A model generated the notes under the pieces. The model worked only from the letters and a program-made list of their open reading frames with translations. It made no database searches and had not been told where the DNA came from. A stretch of 64,000 nucleotides of DNA from Mesostigma viride (taxonomy: Eukaryota; Streptophyta; Mesostigmatophyceae; Mesostigmatales; Mesostigmataceae). The position numbers were made by a program, and so were the translations under genes. Shown in pieces: positions 20,401 to 31,911 of this stretch (positions within the stretch are counted from its first letter, which is position 1; every line of letters starts with the position of its first letter). The DNA lies in NCBI GenBank assembly GCA_009746045.1, contig RPFO01000003.1, positions 232,501 through 296,500 on the forward strand, written 5' to 3'.

Positions 20401-23400
20401 TCGGACATCCTTCGGTAGATTATCCTGAAAGGCAGCACGTTTACCATTGGAGCTGTGGTCTATAAGAGGCCAAGATCCGCTGGTCTGCTCATGCTCAGGT
20501 CGGCTGGGGGACATGGACGGTTGGTAGACATGGACGATTAATGCTGATAGACACCAAGGTCCGTGAAGGCGGCCAGTAACTATGGATGGTCATTGGTCCA
20601 CAGAAGTAAAAGTCCGCAGTACGAGGACCGTGGTTGGTGGCGGACTAAGCCTGAGGACACTCTTGGGCGTGGTCGCATCGGCACTCGAATTGTCTGCTTC
20701 AGAACAAGGTCACTTCCGCAACAATGTCCATGTTCACGGATAGAAGTACAGGTGTGAAGTGTGAGGCCAAGTTAGGCAGACATTAGTTCTTTGATTTAGA
20801 TGTTTACGACTCTCTCCCTGCCTCTTTTCCCATTCGTATTTTCTGCAGCTGCCTCGTTTCTCATCCACCTGGTTTGCCTCTGTCTCTGCTCATGCCCTGT
20901 CCCCCTCACGCCCCCTCACGCCCCCTCACGCCCCCTCACGCCCCCTCACGCCCTCTCATGCCCCCTCATGCCCCCTCATGCCCTCTCATGCCCTCTCACG
21001 CCCCCTCATGCCCTCTCATGCCCTCTCATGCCCTCTCATGCCCTCTCATGCCCTCTCATGCCCTCTCATGCCCTCTCATGCCCTCTCATGCCCTCTCATG
21101 CCCTCTCATGCCCTCTCATGCCCTCTCATGCCCTCTCATGCCCTCTCATGCCCTCTCATGCCCTCTCATGCCCTCTCATGCCCTCTCATGCCATCTCATG
21201 CTCTCTCATGCCCTCTCATGCCCTCTCATGCCCTCTCATGCCCTCTCATGCCCTCTCATGCCCTCTCATGCCCTCTCACGCCCCCTCATGCCCCCTCATG
21301 CCCTCTCATGCCCTCTCACGCCCCCTTTATCCCGTCTCTTTCTCCTTTCCATCCCTCTGCACTTTTTCCCTGCTTTGGCCATGCATCCCTGCCTTGGCCT
21401 CACAGGAGTTTGGGTCCAACACGGTGCACGTGCTGCGCATCAGCAAGGTGGAGCACAGCCGCATGGTAGGGAAAGTGCTTTTCAAGAAAGATTCAAGCAA
21501 TCGGTGCATGGCTCGTAAGCAGGGTGGTGCATAGCGCATCCGGCCGATGCTGCGCAGCAGCATGGTGTGATGGAAAAATTGGGGTTAATTACAATCAGGG
21601 TACATGGGGCATGCTTGAGTGAATGGAGTATTTGGTAGTAAACAGTCAGTAGCACCCCGCACAGTGATTACCATGCAGCATGAGCGGCTTCCCTAGGAAA
21701 GCCGTAGCAGGGATTTCGGTGGGTGAAACAATGTCGGCATGGAGGCGTACGGCACGAGGAGTCTGCCTCTTTGGGTGTCGACGCCTATGCATGAATGTTG
21801 CTGGCACATTTTAGCGTGGGAGGTGCGTGCGGCAACCTGAGCGGCTGTGGCTAATGAAGATGCTGCCCACGTTTCAGAATTTGGGGTGGGTTCTTTATCA
21901 CCATCACAATTTCTTGTGTACAAGCACTGTACGATCTGTATGTGGTTAGTCAAATACAATTATTGAGATACCATCTTGATCATTGTTGCACCGCTGTGCG
22001 CTGTTGCTGTGCACTGTTTGTTGTGCGCTGTTGTTGTGCACTGTTGTTGTGCACTGTTGATGTGTGCTGTCATAGTGCATTGTTTTTGTGCGCTGTTTTT
22101 GTGCATCGGTGTTGTGCGCCGCTATGTGTTGCTCTAACACGGCTGGCTCTCCCTAGCATAGCATGGAACACCATCGCCAGTGAACCTTGGTCTCCTCCAA
22201 ACAAACGCACTTGGTTACCCTCTTTGTAATAATGTACTGGGCGGCCAAACTCATGGTTCCTCTCTTTGTATTAGTCTATTGGGCAGCCACGAACATGCTT
22301 ACCCTCTTTGTATCAATCCTCGGCTGTGCCTGCGTTGGATGGACGCGTCGCTCGTGCGTGGCCGCCACATTACTTGGCCGACACGCTGCTTGCTTTGTGG
22401 TGGACACATTGCCTGCGTTCGGCCCACGCGTTGCTTGTGCGTGGCCAGGCGGTCGGCACCAGCGATGGCACGCTCCACTTCCTGAGCACGCAAGACAAGA
22501 AGAGCTCCAAGAAGAAGTTTGACCACCCGGTGAGTGGCCAGAACCAAGCGCTCCTTGTGAATAGGTAAGCTGTGCGAGAAGCTCCAAGAAGAAGATTGAC
22601 CACCCGGTGCTTGAGGGCCAGAACCAAGCGCTCCTTGTGAATAGGTAAGCTGTGCGAGAAGCTCCAAGAAGAAGTTTGACCACCCGGTGCTTGAGGGCCA
22701 GAACCAAGCGCTCCTTGTGAATAGGGTAAGCTGTGCGAGTAGCTCCAAGAAGAAGTTTGACCACCCGGTGCTTGAGGGCCAGAACCAAGCGCTCCTTGTG
22801 AATAGGGTAAGCTGTGCGAGTAGCTCCAAGAAGAAGTTTGACCACCTGGTGCTTGAGGGCCAGAACCAAGCGCTCCTTGTGAATAGGGTAAGCTGTGCGA
22901 GTAGCTCCAAGAAGAAGATTGACCACCCGGTGCTTGAGGGCCAGAACCAAGCGCTCCTTGTGAATAGGGTAAGCTGTGCGAGTAGCTCCAAGAAGAAGAT
23001 TGACCACCCGGTGCTTGAGGGCCAGAACCAAGCGCTCCTTGTGAATAGGGTAAGCTGTGCGAGAAGCTCCAAGAAGAAGATTGACCACCCGGTGCTTGAG
23101 GGCCAGAACCAAGCGCTCCTTGTGAATAGGGTAAGCTGTGCGAGAAGCTCCAAGAAGAAGATTGACCACCCGGTGCTTGAGGGCCAGAACCAAGCGCTCC
23201 TTGTGAATAGGGTAAGCTGTGCGAGAAGCTCCAAGAAGAAGATTGACCACCCGGTGCTTGGCGCATGTCCTATGGTTTCATGTTGTATTTTTGAATCACG
23301 CTCGCTTTTGAATGTTATAGTATGAATGTTATAGGGTGGAGTCACTAACCAAGCTTGACGACCCAGTGAGTGGCAGACCTCTTTGGGTAAGATCTGCTCT

Positions 23401-26400
23401 TAGATTCAGATCTGCTGATTGTGTTTTCTCATTTCATTTTGTCGCGTTACTCAACAAGCCTGACCATCTTGTGAGTGGTGTGGCGTGCGCAGGACAGGAT
23501 AGGCCGCTTGCAGCCTGTGTTTCCCCTGGTTAGGCGGCTGGAAGCGGGGTGATGTAGCCATGGATCAGTTGATTGTGGCGAGTGCATGGGAAGTACCGGT
23601 TAGATTATACTGAGAGCTGAGATAGTTGCGGGAGGTAACATGTTAGTTATGATAAAGAGGGAAGGTACTATATAGAGTATACTGTATCTAGAGAGAGGAT
23701 GGTTGAGATGGAAGATAATCATGAGAGGTGAGATATCATGGATGATCGAGAGGTTAGATAGCAAAATATGCAGACAGAATATACCATATGTAGAGTGAGG
23801 ATGGTTGAGAGGGAAAACAGAATTTGAAGGTAATTGGCTGGTCGCCCGCCGCAGTTCACCTGCTTGCGCGGTACTGTTGGGTGGCTGCATTGCAAAACAC
23901 ACATATTGTAGTAGTACATACATTGTCGGGTCTTGAATGTGCGGTAGTGTATCATTCCTAGTTTCATTTTGAATATGATTCCTTCCTGGGTGTGATCCTC
24001 CAATGGTTCACCGCCCCTCGATCTCACGGCCTGCCACTTGGTTTGCTGCCTCGTTTGGTTTGCGGCCTCGTTTGGTTTGCTGCCTCCCTCTAATCCTCAC
24101 GGCCGGCCACTTGGTTTGCCGCCTCCTTTTGTGTGCTGCCTCCCTCTATATAGTACACAGCCTGCCACTCGGTTCGCTGCCTTTTGTGGCTCGCTGCCTC
24201 TTACAAACGCTGCCATGCCACGGTTCCAAAATTTTTGCTGCACCCTCTTGCAAACGCTGCAGGTGGTAGATGTGCAGTGGGATCCTCTGTCCTCAAACTA
24301 CATCCTCGTCGCGCTCAAGAACGGCCAAGTAAGTACGCTAGCATGTAAGTAGCTGTGTAGGCTCGCTAGTTACGACCGCGGACCGTGTATACAACAGCTG
24401 TCCCTCCAAGTGCATCCTCGTCGCGCTCAAGAACGGCCCAGTATTTGTACTAAGATCCAATAGCTTTACGTGGCTATCTGCGAAAGTGGATGGTATGTGC
24501 AATAGCAGTCCCCCAGCTACCTTGTGGTGCTGAAGAGCGGCCGTGTGTATGTCTACACTGCACTAGATACTTTTGTAGACTATACTTTCATACACTATAC
24601 TTTGGTACATTATACTTTCGTACACTATACTACACTATATACTTTCGTAGACTGCGTAGGTGCCATGGGCTTGCCCATGGCACACAAACTTTTCAATACT
24701 CCATGCTGAAACGCGGACTGACATACCCGCTCTTCCACGGTGATCTTCACAGGCGGTTAGTGCGCATTGATAGGCTAGCTCGGACTGCGACCCCAAAGAA
24801 ATGCTTCGAGGTATGGAACGTGCGCTTTTGAACATAACAGACCCGGCTGCGTCCATCCCTCCCCTCCGCCCCCCCCCTCCCCCCCTCCCCCACTAGGCAG
24901 GCCTTTTTCTTCACTAGACAGAAGCGCTGAGAGGACTTGCTTGCGTGCTCTCTGGTCACTCCTAGCCACGTTTCACCGATCCTCTTGTTCCTTGCAGGCC
25001 GAAACAAGGCTTCCTCACAAGCGTCTTTGTCGATCCCCCCACTATTGGCCACTCTTCCGTTGACCGCTCTATTCCCCCACTCACTATCATCATCTGTCTC
25101 CCCCTAGGTCTCCTTGCAAAAAACAAACAAACTTGCGGACATGTGTGGGGACTAGCTCCCTTCCCACCCGTTGCCTCCTCCCTCCCCTGTGCGCCTTCCC
25201 TGCCTCCCTTCCTGTTGTGTGCCACCCTCCAACCCGTTGCCTCCTCATTCCCCTGTACTCCTTCCCTCCCCTCCTTCCTGTTGTTTTTTCCGCCCAGGTC
25301 TCCTTGGGACAGGCGCACGCACGCGCGGAGGTGAACCCCCTGCTCACAAGTTGCTTAGTAACTGCTTCCATTCCTTTCACCGCTTCCTGCCGCTTTTCCT
25401 TTTTATCCTTGCTCGCCGCCAGGTATCGCTTGAGGAGGCGGACACGTGTGCGGAGATGAACCACTTCAGCAAGCAGCCCGCGGGCCTGCGGGGCGTTGCC
25501 TGGGTGGGGACCATCCCTGGAGGTTTTATCTCTTTCAGCGACCGAACTGGTGTCGCGCGCCTCTGGAACGTGTCGCAGTCGCACCCGACCACGGTGAGTT
25601 GACTTTGCCAGCATAATGGTGTGCATAAACAGATGGGAAATGGGAGAGTCGATTTCGCTTTGGGACATGTTATACCGGGGCTCATGCTGCCTTTTGTTGT
25701 CACCGATGTGCACCAACCCGGCTCGTCTCCCTTGTCTGCCGCAGTCGCTCAAGTCGCCGCATATTAATATGTTATAAGAATATGTAATATGCTTATCTAG
25801 TTTGGCTTATGTAATTAACTGATTTTATCCACGCGTGCTTCTGTTCCTCGATTGCTTCCCGCTTCTTTCTCATTCCTGCCAGTCGCTCAAGACGCTGGGC
25901 ACAGGCATCACCGCGCTCACCTTCATCCCGGGCTCAGACCGATTCGTCTGCACGTTCAAGGTACGGCCCACTTTTGCATGTGTCTGTCTGCATCTTCGGA
26001 ATGGCTGCTTTTCAAATCTGTGCTCCCTCAAGCTATAATCCGACTGTGAGGTGTCGCACCTGCATGGAGTGGTTGGACCGCTTTCTGTACACCTTCAAGG
26101 TACAGCCGCTACTTTTGGTCTGCCCGTTCAGGGTGCTTAAACCTTAATCTATATAATCTATAACGCATATACTCGGCAGATTAGCTTAGAGTTAGCTTAG
26201 TTCGGTTTCGCGGCTTCGCCCACTTCCATCCATCCAGCAAGGGAATATGTGCTACATGATCTCCCAACGGAGTCATGTTATAATTTAATTTAATATACTC
26301 GGCCCCCCAGCCAAGGGGAGAGTAAGTTCAGTTCAGTTCCATGAACCTTCAACGTGTGTTAGGATATTATATAATTTTCCTCACATGGCCTTCCTTCCAC

Positions 26401-29400
26401 TCCCTCCCCCACCCATCCCCCAGCGGCATGGTCGGTGGTTCCTTCATCCAGTCATTTTTGTTTGCCCGCCGCCTTTTGCCCTCCACATGGCCTTTCCCCC
26501 TGATATTAATTCTTTGAATTGAATATATGCAACATCCCCCCTGTACACCCCCCAAGGACGGCATGGTTGTTTTTCTCATTCCTTCATGCCATGTGCTGAC
26601 CCACCATCTTTGCCCGCCCGCATGGGCTTCTCCCTTCCCCCCCCCCGCCCTGCCCCCCTCTCGCCCCCCCCCCCCACACACACGCACACAGGATGGCATG
26701 GTCGGCGTCTACTCGGTCAGCAAGCGGCGGCTGGAGTGGAGCACGCAGGGCGGCCACAGCGAGACGGTGTTCGACTGCAAGTTCTGCACAACCGACCCCA
26801 ACGTGCTGGCGACCGCCTCGTACGACGCCACTGTGCGCCTCTGGGACGTGGCCAGCGGCGCCAGCATAAAGACGTTTGCGACGGGCGTCAAGTGCGTGCT
26901 GTACTGCGTCGCGTGGTCCAGCGACGGGACGCGCATCGCGTCGGGGTCGTCCGATGGCAAGGTGGGTGTGGGGGGGGGAAGGGGGGGGGCGTCTGATGGC
27001 AAGGTGGGCGAGGGGGCTGTGCGGAGCCTGTTTTGGCGAGCCTATATGTCACCCAAAAGCCGAAAAATTCTTTTTAGTTATTGGCGTCGGGGTCGTCTGA
27101 TGGCAAGGTGGGCTGAATGAGAGTGAAGGTGGGGTGGACGAGAGTGGAGAGATATGAACTTATAGCCCCCCCCCCCATACAGGTGCACTCTTATTCGCTA
27201 TCCAGGTTTCTCACATCCATTACCAACGCTTTATATTCCATGCTAACGATTGGGTGCCCTTCTCGTTATCCCTGTCCAGGTGTTCATATTCGACGCCAAC
27301 GCACCTGACGGGTCCAACCCCCTGAAGGTCTTTGACGCGCACAGTGCGGCCATCTACCACATTGCATGGAACCCCGCGGAGCCCTCATTCCTGGCCAGCA
27401 GCTCCGGGGATGGCTTCCTGGCGGTGACCCGCGTGACGGACGGCACTGTGATCCAGCGCATCCAGCTGCCGGGCATGGTGTACGGGTGCGACTGGTGGCC
27501 GAGCGCCACGCGGAAGCACATCGTGGCCGTGGGGTGCCAGGTGAGGGTCATCATCAATGCCTACAGTAGGGTGCCTTCATGGTGAAGGGTTTTCTCGAAA
27601 TGTAGAGTAGCTTCAAGGTGAGGGCTGTCCTCATTAACCCATCTGCCTTCCCTCCTAACCCATCCCCCTCAATCCAACTGTCACTTCCCCTGCCCACCCC
27701 ACATTCCCATATGGACCCACCCACCCACCCACCCACCCACCCACCCACCCACCCACCCACCCACCCACCCACCCACCCACCCACCCACCCACCCACCCAC
27801 CCACCCACCCACCCACCCACCCACCCACCCAGGACGGCATTGTTCACGTGATGGACCTGAACACCCCCGGGGGGAGCGTCAAATGGGCCCTCAAGGGCCA
27901 CAAAGCCAAGGTCTTCAACGTGGCCTGGTCCCCCTTGATTGACGGCCGCCTGATGAGCGGGTCTGACGACAAGACCATCCGTGTGTGGGACGTCCAGCTA
28001 CCCACCCCGGGGACCGCCCCCACCGCGGGCACGAGTGGGAACTTCACCGAGGTGGCCGTGCTCGTCGGCCACACCAGCAACGTGCGCGCGCTCGAGTGGC
28101 ACTCGGAGCTGCCCTGGGTGGTGGTGTCTGGGTCATGGGACGCGAGCATTAGGGTCTGGGACACGAGGACCTCGGCCTGCCTCGCGGTGAGTCGGGACCA
28201 CCACGCTGACGTGTACGGTCTGACGGCGCACCCGTCGCGACCGTTTGTGTTCGCGTCCAGCTCCCGGGACACGACCGTGCGAATGTGGAGCGCCGACCAT
28301 CTGTTCCCCTCCCTCAGGGTCGACCTGCTGCTCGATTGCCTCCGTGTGGGGGGGGTGCAAGTCGGCGGGGACGGCGCCGGCGCGGATTCCAGCGAGAATA
28401 TCGGCAAGTCGTGGCGGGTCGACAACCCCGCCGTCACGCTGGCGCAGGTGCCGCCGGGATCCGCCCCGCTGGCGGTCCAGCTGGCAGGGGCCGGGTCAGC
28501 CCGCCTGCTGACCAAGCTGCGCGAGATCCTTCGAAGCCGGGCCGACTCCGCCGGTGGGTCGAGGGGTGGGGAAGGGCTATCCCCTGACGCGTTATTAGAC
28601 GCCTGCTCCGTCGCGTTTGGGTTCTTGGACGCCCCCGGTTGCGCGGCGGAGCTCTGGGAGCTGGCGCGCATGGTGGTGATGGGGAAGATGAAGGTGGGGA
28701 ACGTTCGGAAACCGGTGGTGCCCCACATGGATGACGTCAGGGCGCTCGCGGCGGCCAAGGCGGAGGAGGCGGAGAGTGTGCGGGGGGGGAAGTTCCGGGG
28801 CGTGGGCGCGGTGCGCAAGGAGGACTCGTTGCGAGAGGCGGCGGCGATCCACATCAAGCTGGGCAACGTGCGCAAGTAGGTGGATATGCATCTTGTGTAC
28901 ATAGTTCTGTGTATATAATACTGTACTGTACTGTGTGTATATAATACTGTACTGTACTGTGTGTATATAATACTGTGTATATAGTTCTGTGTGTATAGTA
29001 CTTGAATCCGGTTGTATATAGGTACGCCATGAGCGTGTGTGTATGGGCACGTCATGAGCATGCCGTCGTGATCGGTACCATCGCATGCCCTGTGCTGTGC
29101 AACGTGCGCAAGTAGGTGGCACGGGCGGGTGGGTGGGTGGGTTGACTGATAGCATAAGCATATGTTTTGAATCAGCATGTTCTATGCATGCGAAGCATCT
29201 CTTGGCTATGTGTTTATGCTGAGGAATGCCCTCACAATATGTCATGCTAGTGAGTCACACTGTCATGCTAGTGAGTCACACTATGTCATGCTAATGAGTC
29301 ACACTCTTGGTCACACTTGCTGTTCTCATCGCTTGGATCCGTGGATGGTCCCCCCACCCCCCTCGGCTGTATTCTGTGGATGGGCCTCTGCTGTCGCATG

Positions 29401-31911
29401 CCGTCCTCTCCCCTTCCCCCCCCTTCCCCTGCTCCCCCCCCCCCCCCCCCCCAACCACCATGCCCCTAACCATCACCCCCCAGGTACTGCGAGATCATGA
29501 AGGAGGTCGGTGAATGGGACGCCGCGCTGATCGCGTCCCCCGCGGTGTCGGTGGGCTACTGGCAGCAGCTTGTCGCCGAGTACGCAGCCCACAAGGAGAA
29601 TGAGGCGAAGATGGCGGCCGAAGGGCAGCTGGGGGGTGGCAGTGCCACGGTGGACTATGACGCGTTGGTGCCGCTGTTTGTGGTCTCTGCGCAGCCTCGC
29701 AAGCTGCTGTCGTTGTTCACTTCGCAAGGGGCCATGGAGGATGCATTTCTGGCCGCAAAGGTGGCCATGGAGGGGCGGTACCCCCCCCATTATGACCCCT
29801 CCATGGCAGACAGTTCCGGGGGGAAATTGGGAGATGGGAAGGGTGGGCGGATGGATGGGGGTGGCGGGGCAGGGGGGGGGGAGGGGGCGCTTGGGGTGGG
29901 GGACTTGAGGGGGATAAGGGGACAGATGGCGGAACGGTACGCGACGCAGGGGGAGCCCGTCGCGGCGGCGTGCTGCCACCTGTCGGTGGGCGACGTGGAT
30001 GGCGCGGTGGCCAAGCTGGTCAAGGGGAACTGCATAGAGGTGGGTAGTTGGCACAGCATGTCCATGTTTAAGACTGTTGGAAGAGAACTGCATCAACGTG
30101 GTTGGGTGGCATGTCAACTGTAAAACTTGGTCGGATGCTATTGCATCGAGGTGCGTGGGTGCCGCTGTAGTGAAGTGCTAAAGCCTGCTAGGGGAAGTGC
30201 ATGGAGATGGGTGGGCACGATGTCAACGGTTCAAGGCCGGCGATACGAACTGCGTAGATGTGGTTGGGACGCTTGAGTAGTGCTTGTCGATTCTCTTGTG
30301 CTTCTAGGATGGCCCTGGAAAACTAGGGCGTCATCTCCTAGCATGGTTGGAGGGAGCAGTGCAACAGAAGACCGATGTATTTGCCCCAAAAGGTCAATGC
30401 CCACCTTATGTCTAGATCCTGCCAAAGAAACATGAAAAACAGAAGCCCACTTATGTGTCCACGTCGTGTCGTGTCTTCTTTGCCTGAGTCTCTCGAGAAT
30501 GTGGTCACTGTAGCTCACGCATCTTGGAGCCCTACAAGTAATGGGGAAGCGGATCATTTCAGAGCCTCCCACGCCATTCCTCCATCCCCCCCCGCAGCCC
30601 CCCCAACTGGCCGTCTCTGTCCCCTTCCACCCACCCACCCACCCACCCACCTACCCTCGTCAATCTCTTCTCTTCCTTCAACCTTCCCCGGAATTTCCTT
30701 TTCCAGTCCTTCTGAAGCCCCCCGCCCTCCCCTACAAAAGTCCTGTTGGCTCCTCCCGCCCTACACACGTTTCCCCTCACAAATGCACGCGAGCACACAC
30801 ATACGTACACCCACCCACCTACACCCTCGCTCGCACCCCCTGCCCCCCGCCACTTCCTCAGGCTGCCCTCGCGTTGGCCACCGCACTCTCTCTCCCGCCC
30901 GACCGGATGGACAACCTCCGCGAGCTGGCGATCCTCCGCTGCCAATCCGCAGGCCTCTGGTCCCCCGCGCTCTCCTTTGCCCGCTCCCTCTCCGCCTCTG
31001 AGTCCGCGTCCACTGCAGTGCAGCGGCTCGCGGCACACTACCGCCCGTCACGCCCCGCCGACGACCCCGACGTGGCCTCCTTTTACGCGCGTGCGGGTCT
31101 GCCCGCGCCTTCCAGCTTCTCCGACGCGGCATCTCACGGGAACCGCGGGGCAGGTGGCCCCGCGGCTGTAATCCTGGCACACGCGTTGGCCCGCCAGCAC
31201 GAACAGGCCGCGCAGGCTGCGGTGGAGCACCTCCGGATGACCCTCGCGTCCCGGCCAGGGGGCATCGCAGCCAATCAGGCGTGGCCGATCGCCGACCTGC
31301 TCCCCGTGCTCCGCTCCGCCCATTGCGTCTCCGCCGAGTCCCTCCCCCCACCCCTCCGCGCCGAGTTCCTCGCCTACGTGGCGCTGCTGGCCGCTGCCCA
31401 GGCCATGCGCGACGGGCTCGCGCCACCTGTCGTCCACTACCTACTCGTGTGCGCGCGCCAGCTGGCAGGCCAGCTCGGCATGGGCGTCTTCCCCGTGTCC
31501 CCCCACGAGATGGCGCTCCGCGAGATGGAGAATCTGGCGCTCTCCGACCCGGATGCGGCCGCCCGGTCCCTGTCGGACCTCGCCCAGGGGCCCCAGGCGA
31601 GCGCCGAGGTCAAGAGGGCCGCCGAGCTGGCGTTGTCGGCGATCAGCAAGATGCCGCCAGCAGCGAGGGAGGCGCGGGCGAGGGAGGCTGGGTCACGGGG
31701 GGCGGTCTTTGTGGCGGGCGCGAGTATACCCTCGGGCGGCGTGCGGCACGTCAACCGCGTGTCGCTCATATCGGGCGAGAAGCTGCATGGGCCCGCGGTC
31801 TTGTTGGAGGACGGGTCCTCGCTTGTCTCACTTGCAGAGGCGGTCATGTGGGCGCGCGTGTGCCCCTTCTCGCCGCTGCTCACGGGCAAGCGCATGCCTG
31901 CCGTGGCATAG
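17455..31911 (+). CDS. WDR17: WD repeat-containing protein 17 orthologue, 14 exons
   Basis: Exons: 17455-17505, 17719-17805, 18183-18305, 19862-20002, 21406-21465, 22449-22529, 24263-24328, 25423-25593, 25883-25960, 26692-26961, 27280-27540, 27833-28875, 29484-30039, 30862-31911. All introns are GT-AG. All junctions are phase 0 except the one after exon 12, which is phase 2. Total 4038 nt, 1345 codons, close to vertebrate WDR17. Exon 1-2 junction VTR/VCAASTTRFAYC matches the family N-terminus. WD signatures: VKIWNV, ARLWNV, VRLWDV, IRVWDV, IRVWDT and VRMWSA (residues ~80-610). The helical C-terminus has SLREAAAIHIKLGNVRKYCE, AACCHLSVGDVDGAVAKL and, at the end, LEDGSSLVSLAEAVMWARV. The family is an intracellular beta-propeller scaffold of poorly known function. 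No frame breaks. Exon-end copies fill many introns. Confidence 0.92.
18351..18590 (+). repeat. Intron 3: three decayed copies of the exon 3 end
   Basis: Exon 3 ends ATCTGGAACGTGGAGTCGG...GAG/GTGAGCCC. Degraded copies of this exon end plus donor follow at 18351-18385 (ATCTGGAACGTGGGGTCGAA), 18430-18470 (ending GAGCTGAGCCCC) and 18541-18590 (GACGTGGAGGTGAGCCCCGT). The downstream intron bases (TGCTGGCA-like) are copied as well. Confidence 0.75.
19002..19168 (+). repeat. Intron 3: 19-bp tandem repeat, ~9 copies
   Basis: The unit GGTAAAYCAAAGGGGAGGY repeats every 19 bases (for example starts at 19021, 19040, 19059). Every unit contains GGTAAA, a donor-like string, in the sense orientation. Variation is limited to a few positions, so the array is young. 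Confidence 0.9.
20051..20310 (+). repeat. Intron 4: three decayed copies of the exon 4 end
   Basis: Exon 4 ends AAGGCGTGGGACTTCGGCAA...TCCACCTTCAAG/GTGAGTGCAT. Copies follow at about 20051-20128, 20152-20225 and 20243-20310, each with AAGGCGTGG or GGCATGGG, then GTGTCCACC, a CAAGGT- or CATGGG-type donor region and CACAGCAG. Units are about 100 bases long. The real donor is the first. Confidence 0.75.
20899..21330 (+). repeat. Intron 4: 10-bp repeat CCCTCTCATG, ~43 copies
   Basis: An almost perfect 10-base repeat, with CCCCCTCACG variants at both edges and CCCTCTCATG in the centre. It is pyrimidine-rich and lies about 75 bases before the exon 5 acceptor. Long open frames across it (up to 244 codons) follow from the absence of stop codons in the repeat, not from a gene. 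Confidence 0.95.
22485..23270 (+). repeat. Intron 6: 80/81-bp minisatellite built from exon 6 end and donor
   Basis: Ten units, the first being the true end of exon 6 and start of intron 6. Each unit contains AGCTCCAAGAAGAAG, then TTTGACCACCCG or ATTGACCACCCG, the junction GGTGCTTGAGGGCCAGAACC, and AATAGGGTAAGCTG. The first two units are 80 bases, later ones 81. Only the real junction reads CCG/GTGAGT; the copies read CCGGTGCTTG. Two further decayed copies lie at ~23353 and ~23455 and still read GTGAGTGG. An 81-base unit equals 27 codons, so several frames stay open on both strands. Confidence 0.95.
24404..24560 (+). repeat. Intron 7: two decayed copies of exon 7
   Basis: Exon 7 has TACATCCTCGTCGCGCTCAA then GAACGGCCAA/GTAAGTAC. 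A copy at ~24408-24450 reads TGCATCCTCGTCGCGCTCAA then GAACGGCCCAGTATTTG. A weaker copy at ~24503-24560 reads CCCCAGCTACCTTGTGGTGC then TGAAGAGCGGCCGTGTG. Confidence 0.8.
27717..27831 (+). repeat. Intron 11: (CCCA)n microsatellite at the 3' splice site
   Basis: About 28 tandem CCCA units run straight into the acceptor AG of exon 12, replacing the usual polypyrimidine tract. The minus-strand open frames with GWVG repeats over it are by-products. Confidence 0.95.
28905..29020 (+). repeat. Intron 12: TGTGTATATAATACTGTACTG-type repeat
   Basis: Three to five imperfect copies of GTGTATATAATACTGTACTG in the first part of intron 12. A 20-base exact copy of the exon 12 end and donor (CAACGTGCGCAAGTAGGTGG, original at 28864-28883) lies further on at 29100-29119. 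A separate CATGCTAGTGAGTCACACT repeat is at ~29240-29305. Confidence 0.8.
30080..30280 (+). repeat. Intron 13: four decayed copies of the exon 13 end
   Basis: Exon 13 ends GGGGAACTGCATAGAG/GTGGGTAGTTGG. Copies appear at ~30083-30120 (GAGAACTGCATCAACGTGG), 30137-30160 (ATTGCATCGAGGTGCGTGGG), 30187-30235 (GGGGAAGTGCATGGAGATGG) and 30243-30275 (CGAACTGCGTAGATGTGG). Some also repeat the following intron bases CATGTCAACTG. Confidence 0.75.

Noticed and set aside
20800-21534. ORFs of 244, 214 and 163 codons with MPSHALSCPL repeats
   Set aside because: Produced by the 10-bp repeat in WDR17 intron 4; all three frames stay open equally.
22485-23270. CRISPR-like array
   Set aside because: Units are contiguous 80/81-bp copies without unique spacers, and the genome is eukaryotic.
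22276-23345. Minus-strand ORFs of 348, 324 and 298 codons and a plus-strand ORF of 212 codons
   Set aside because: By-products of the 81-bp unit, which is a multiple of three and has stop-free frames. The region is an intron.
27554-27901. GWVG-repeat ORFs
   Set aside because: Shadow of the (CCCA)n microsatellite before exon 12.
30541-30861. N-terminal extension of WDR17 exon 14
   Set aside because: The frame is open upstream, but an acceptor at 30860-30861 joins exon 13 in phase and the family alignment begins there; the upstream part is Pro-rich intron.
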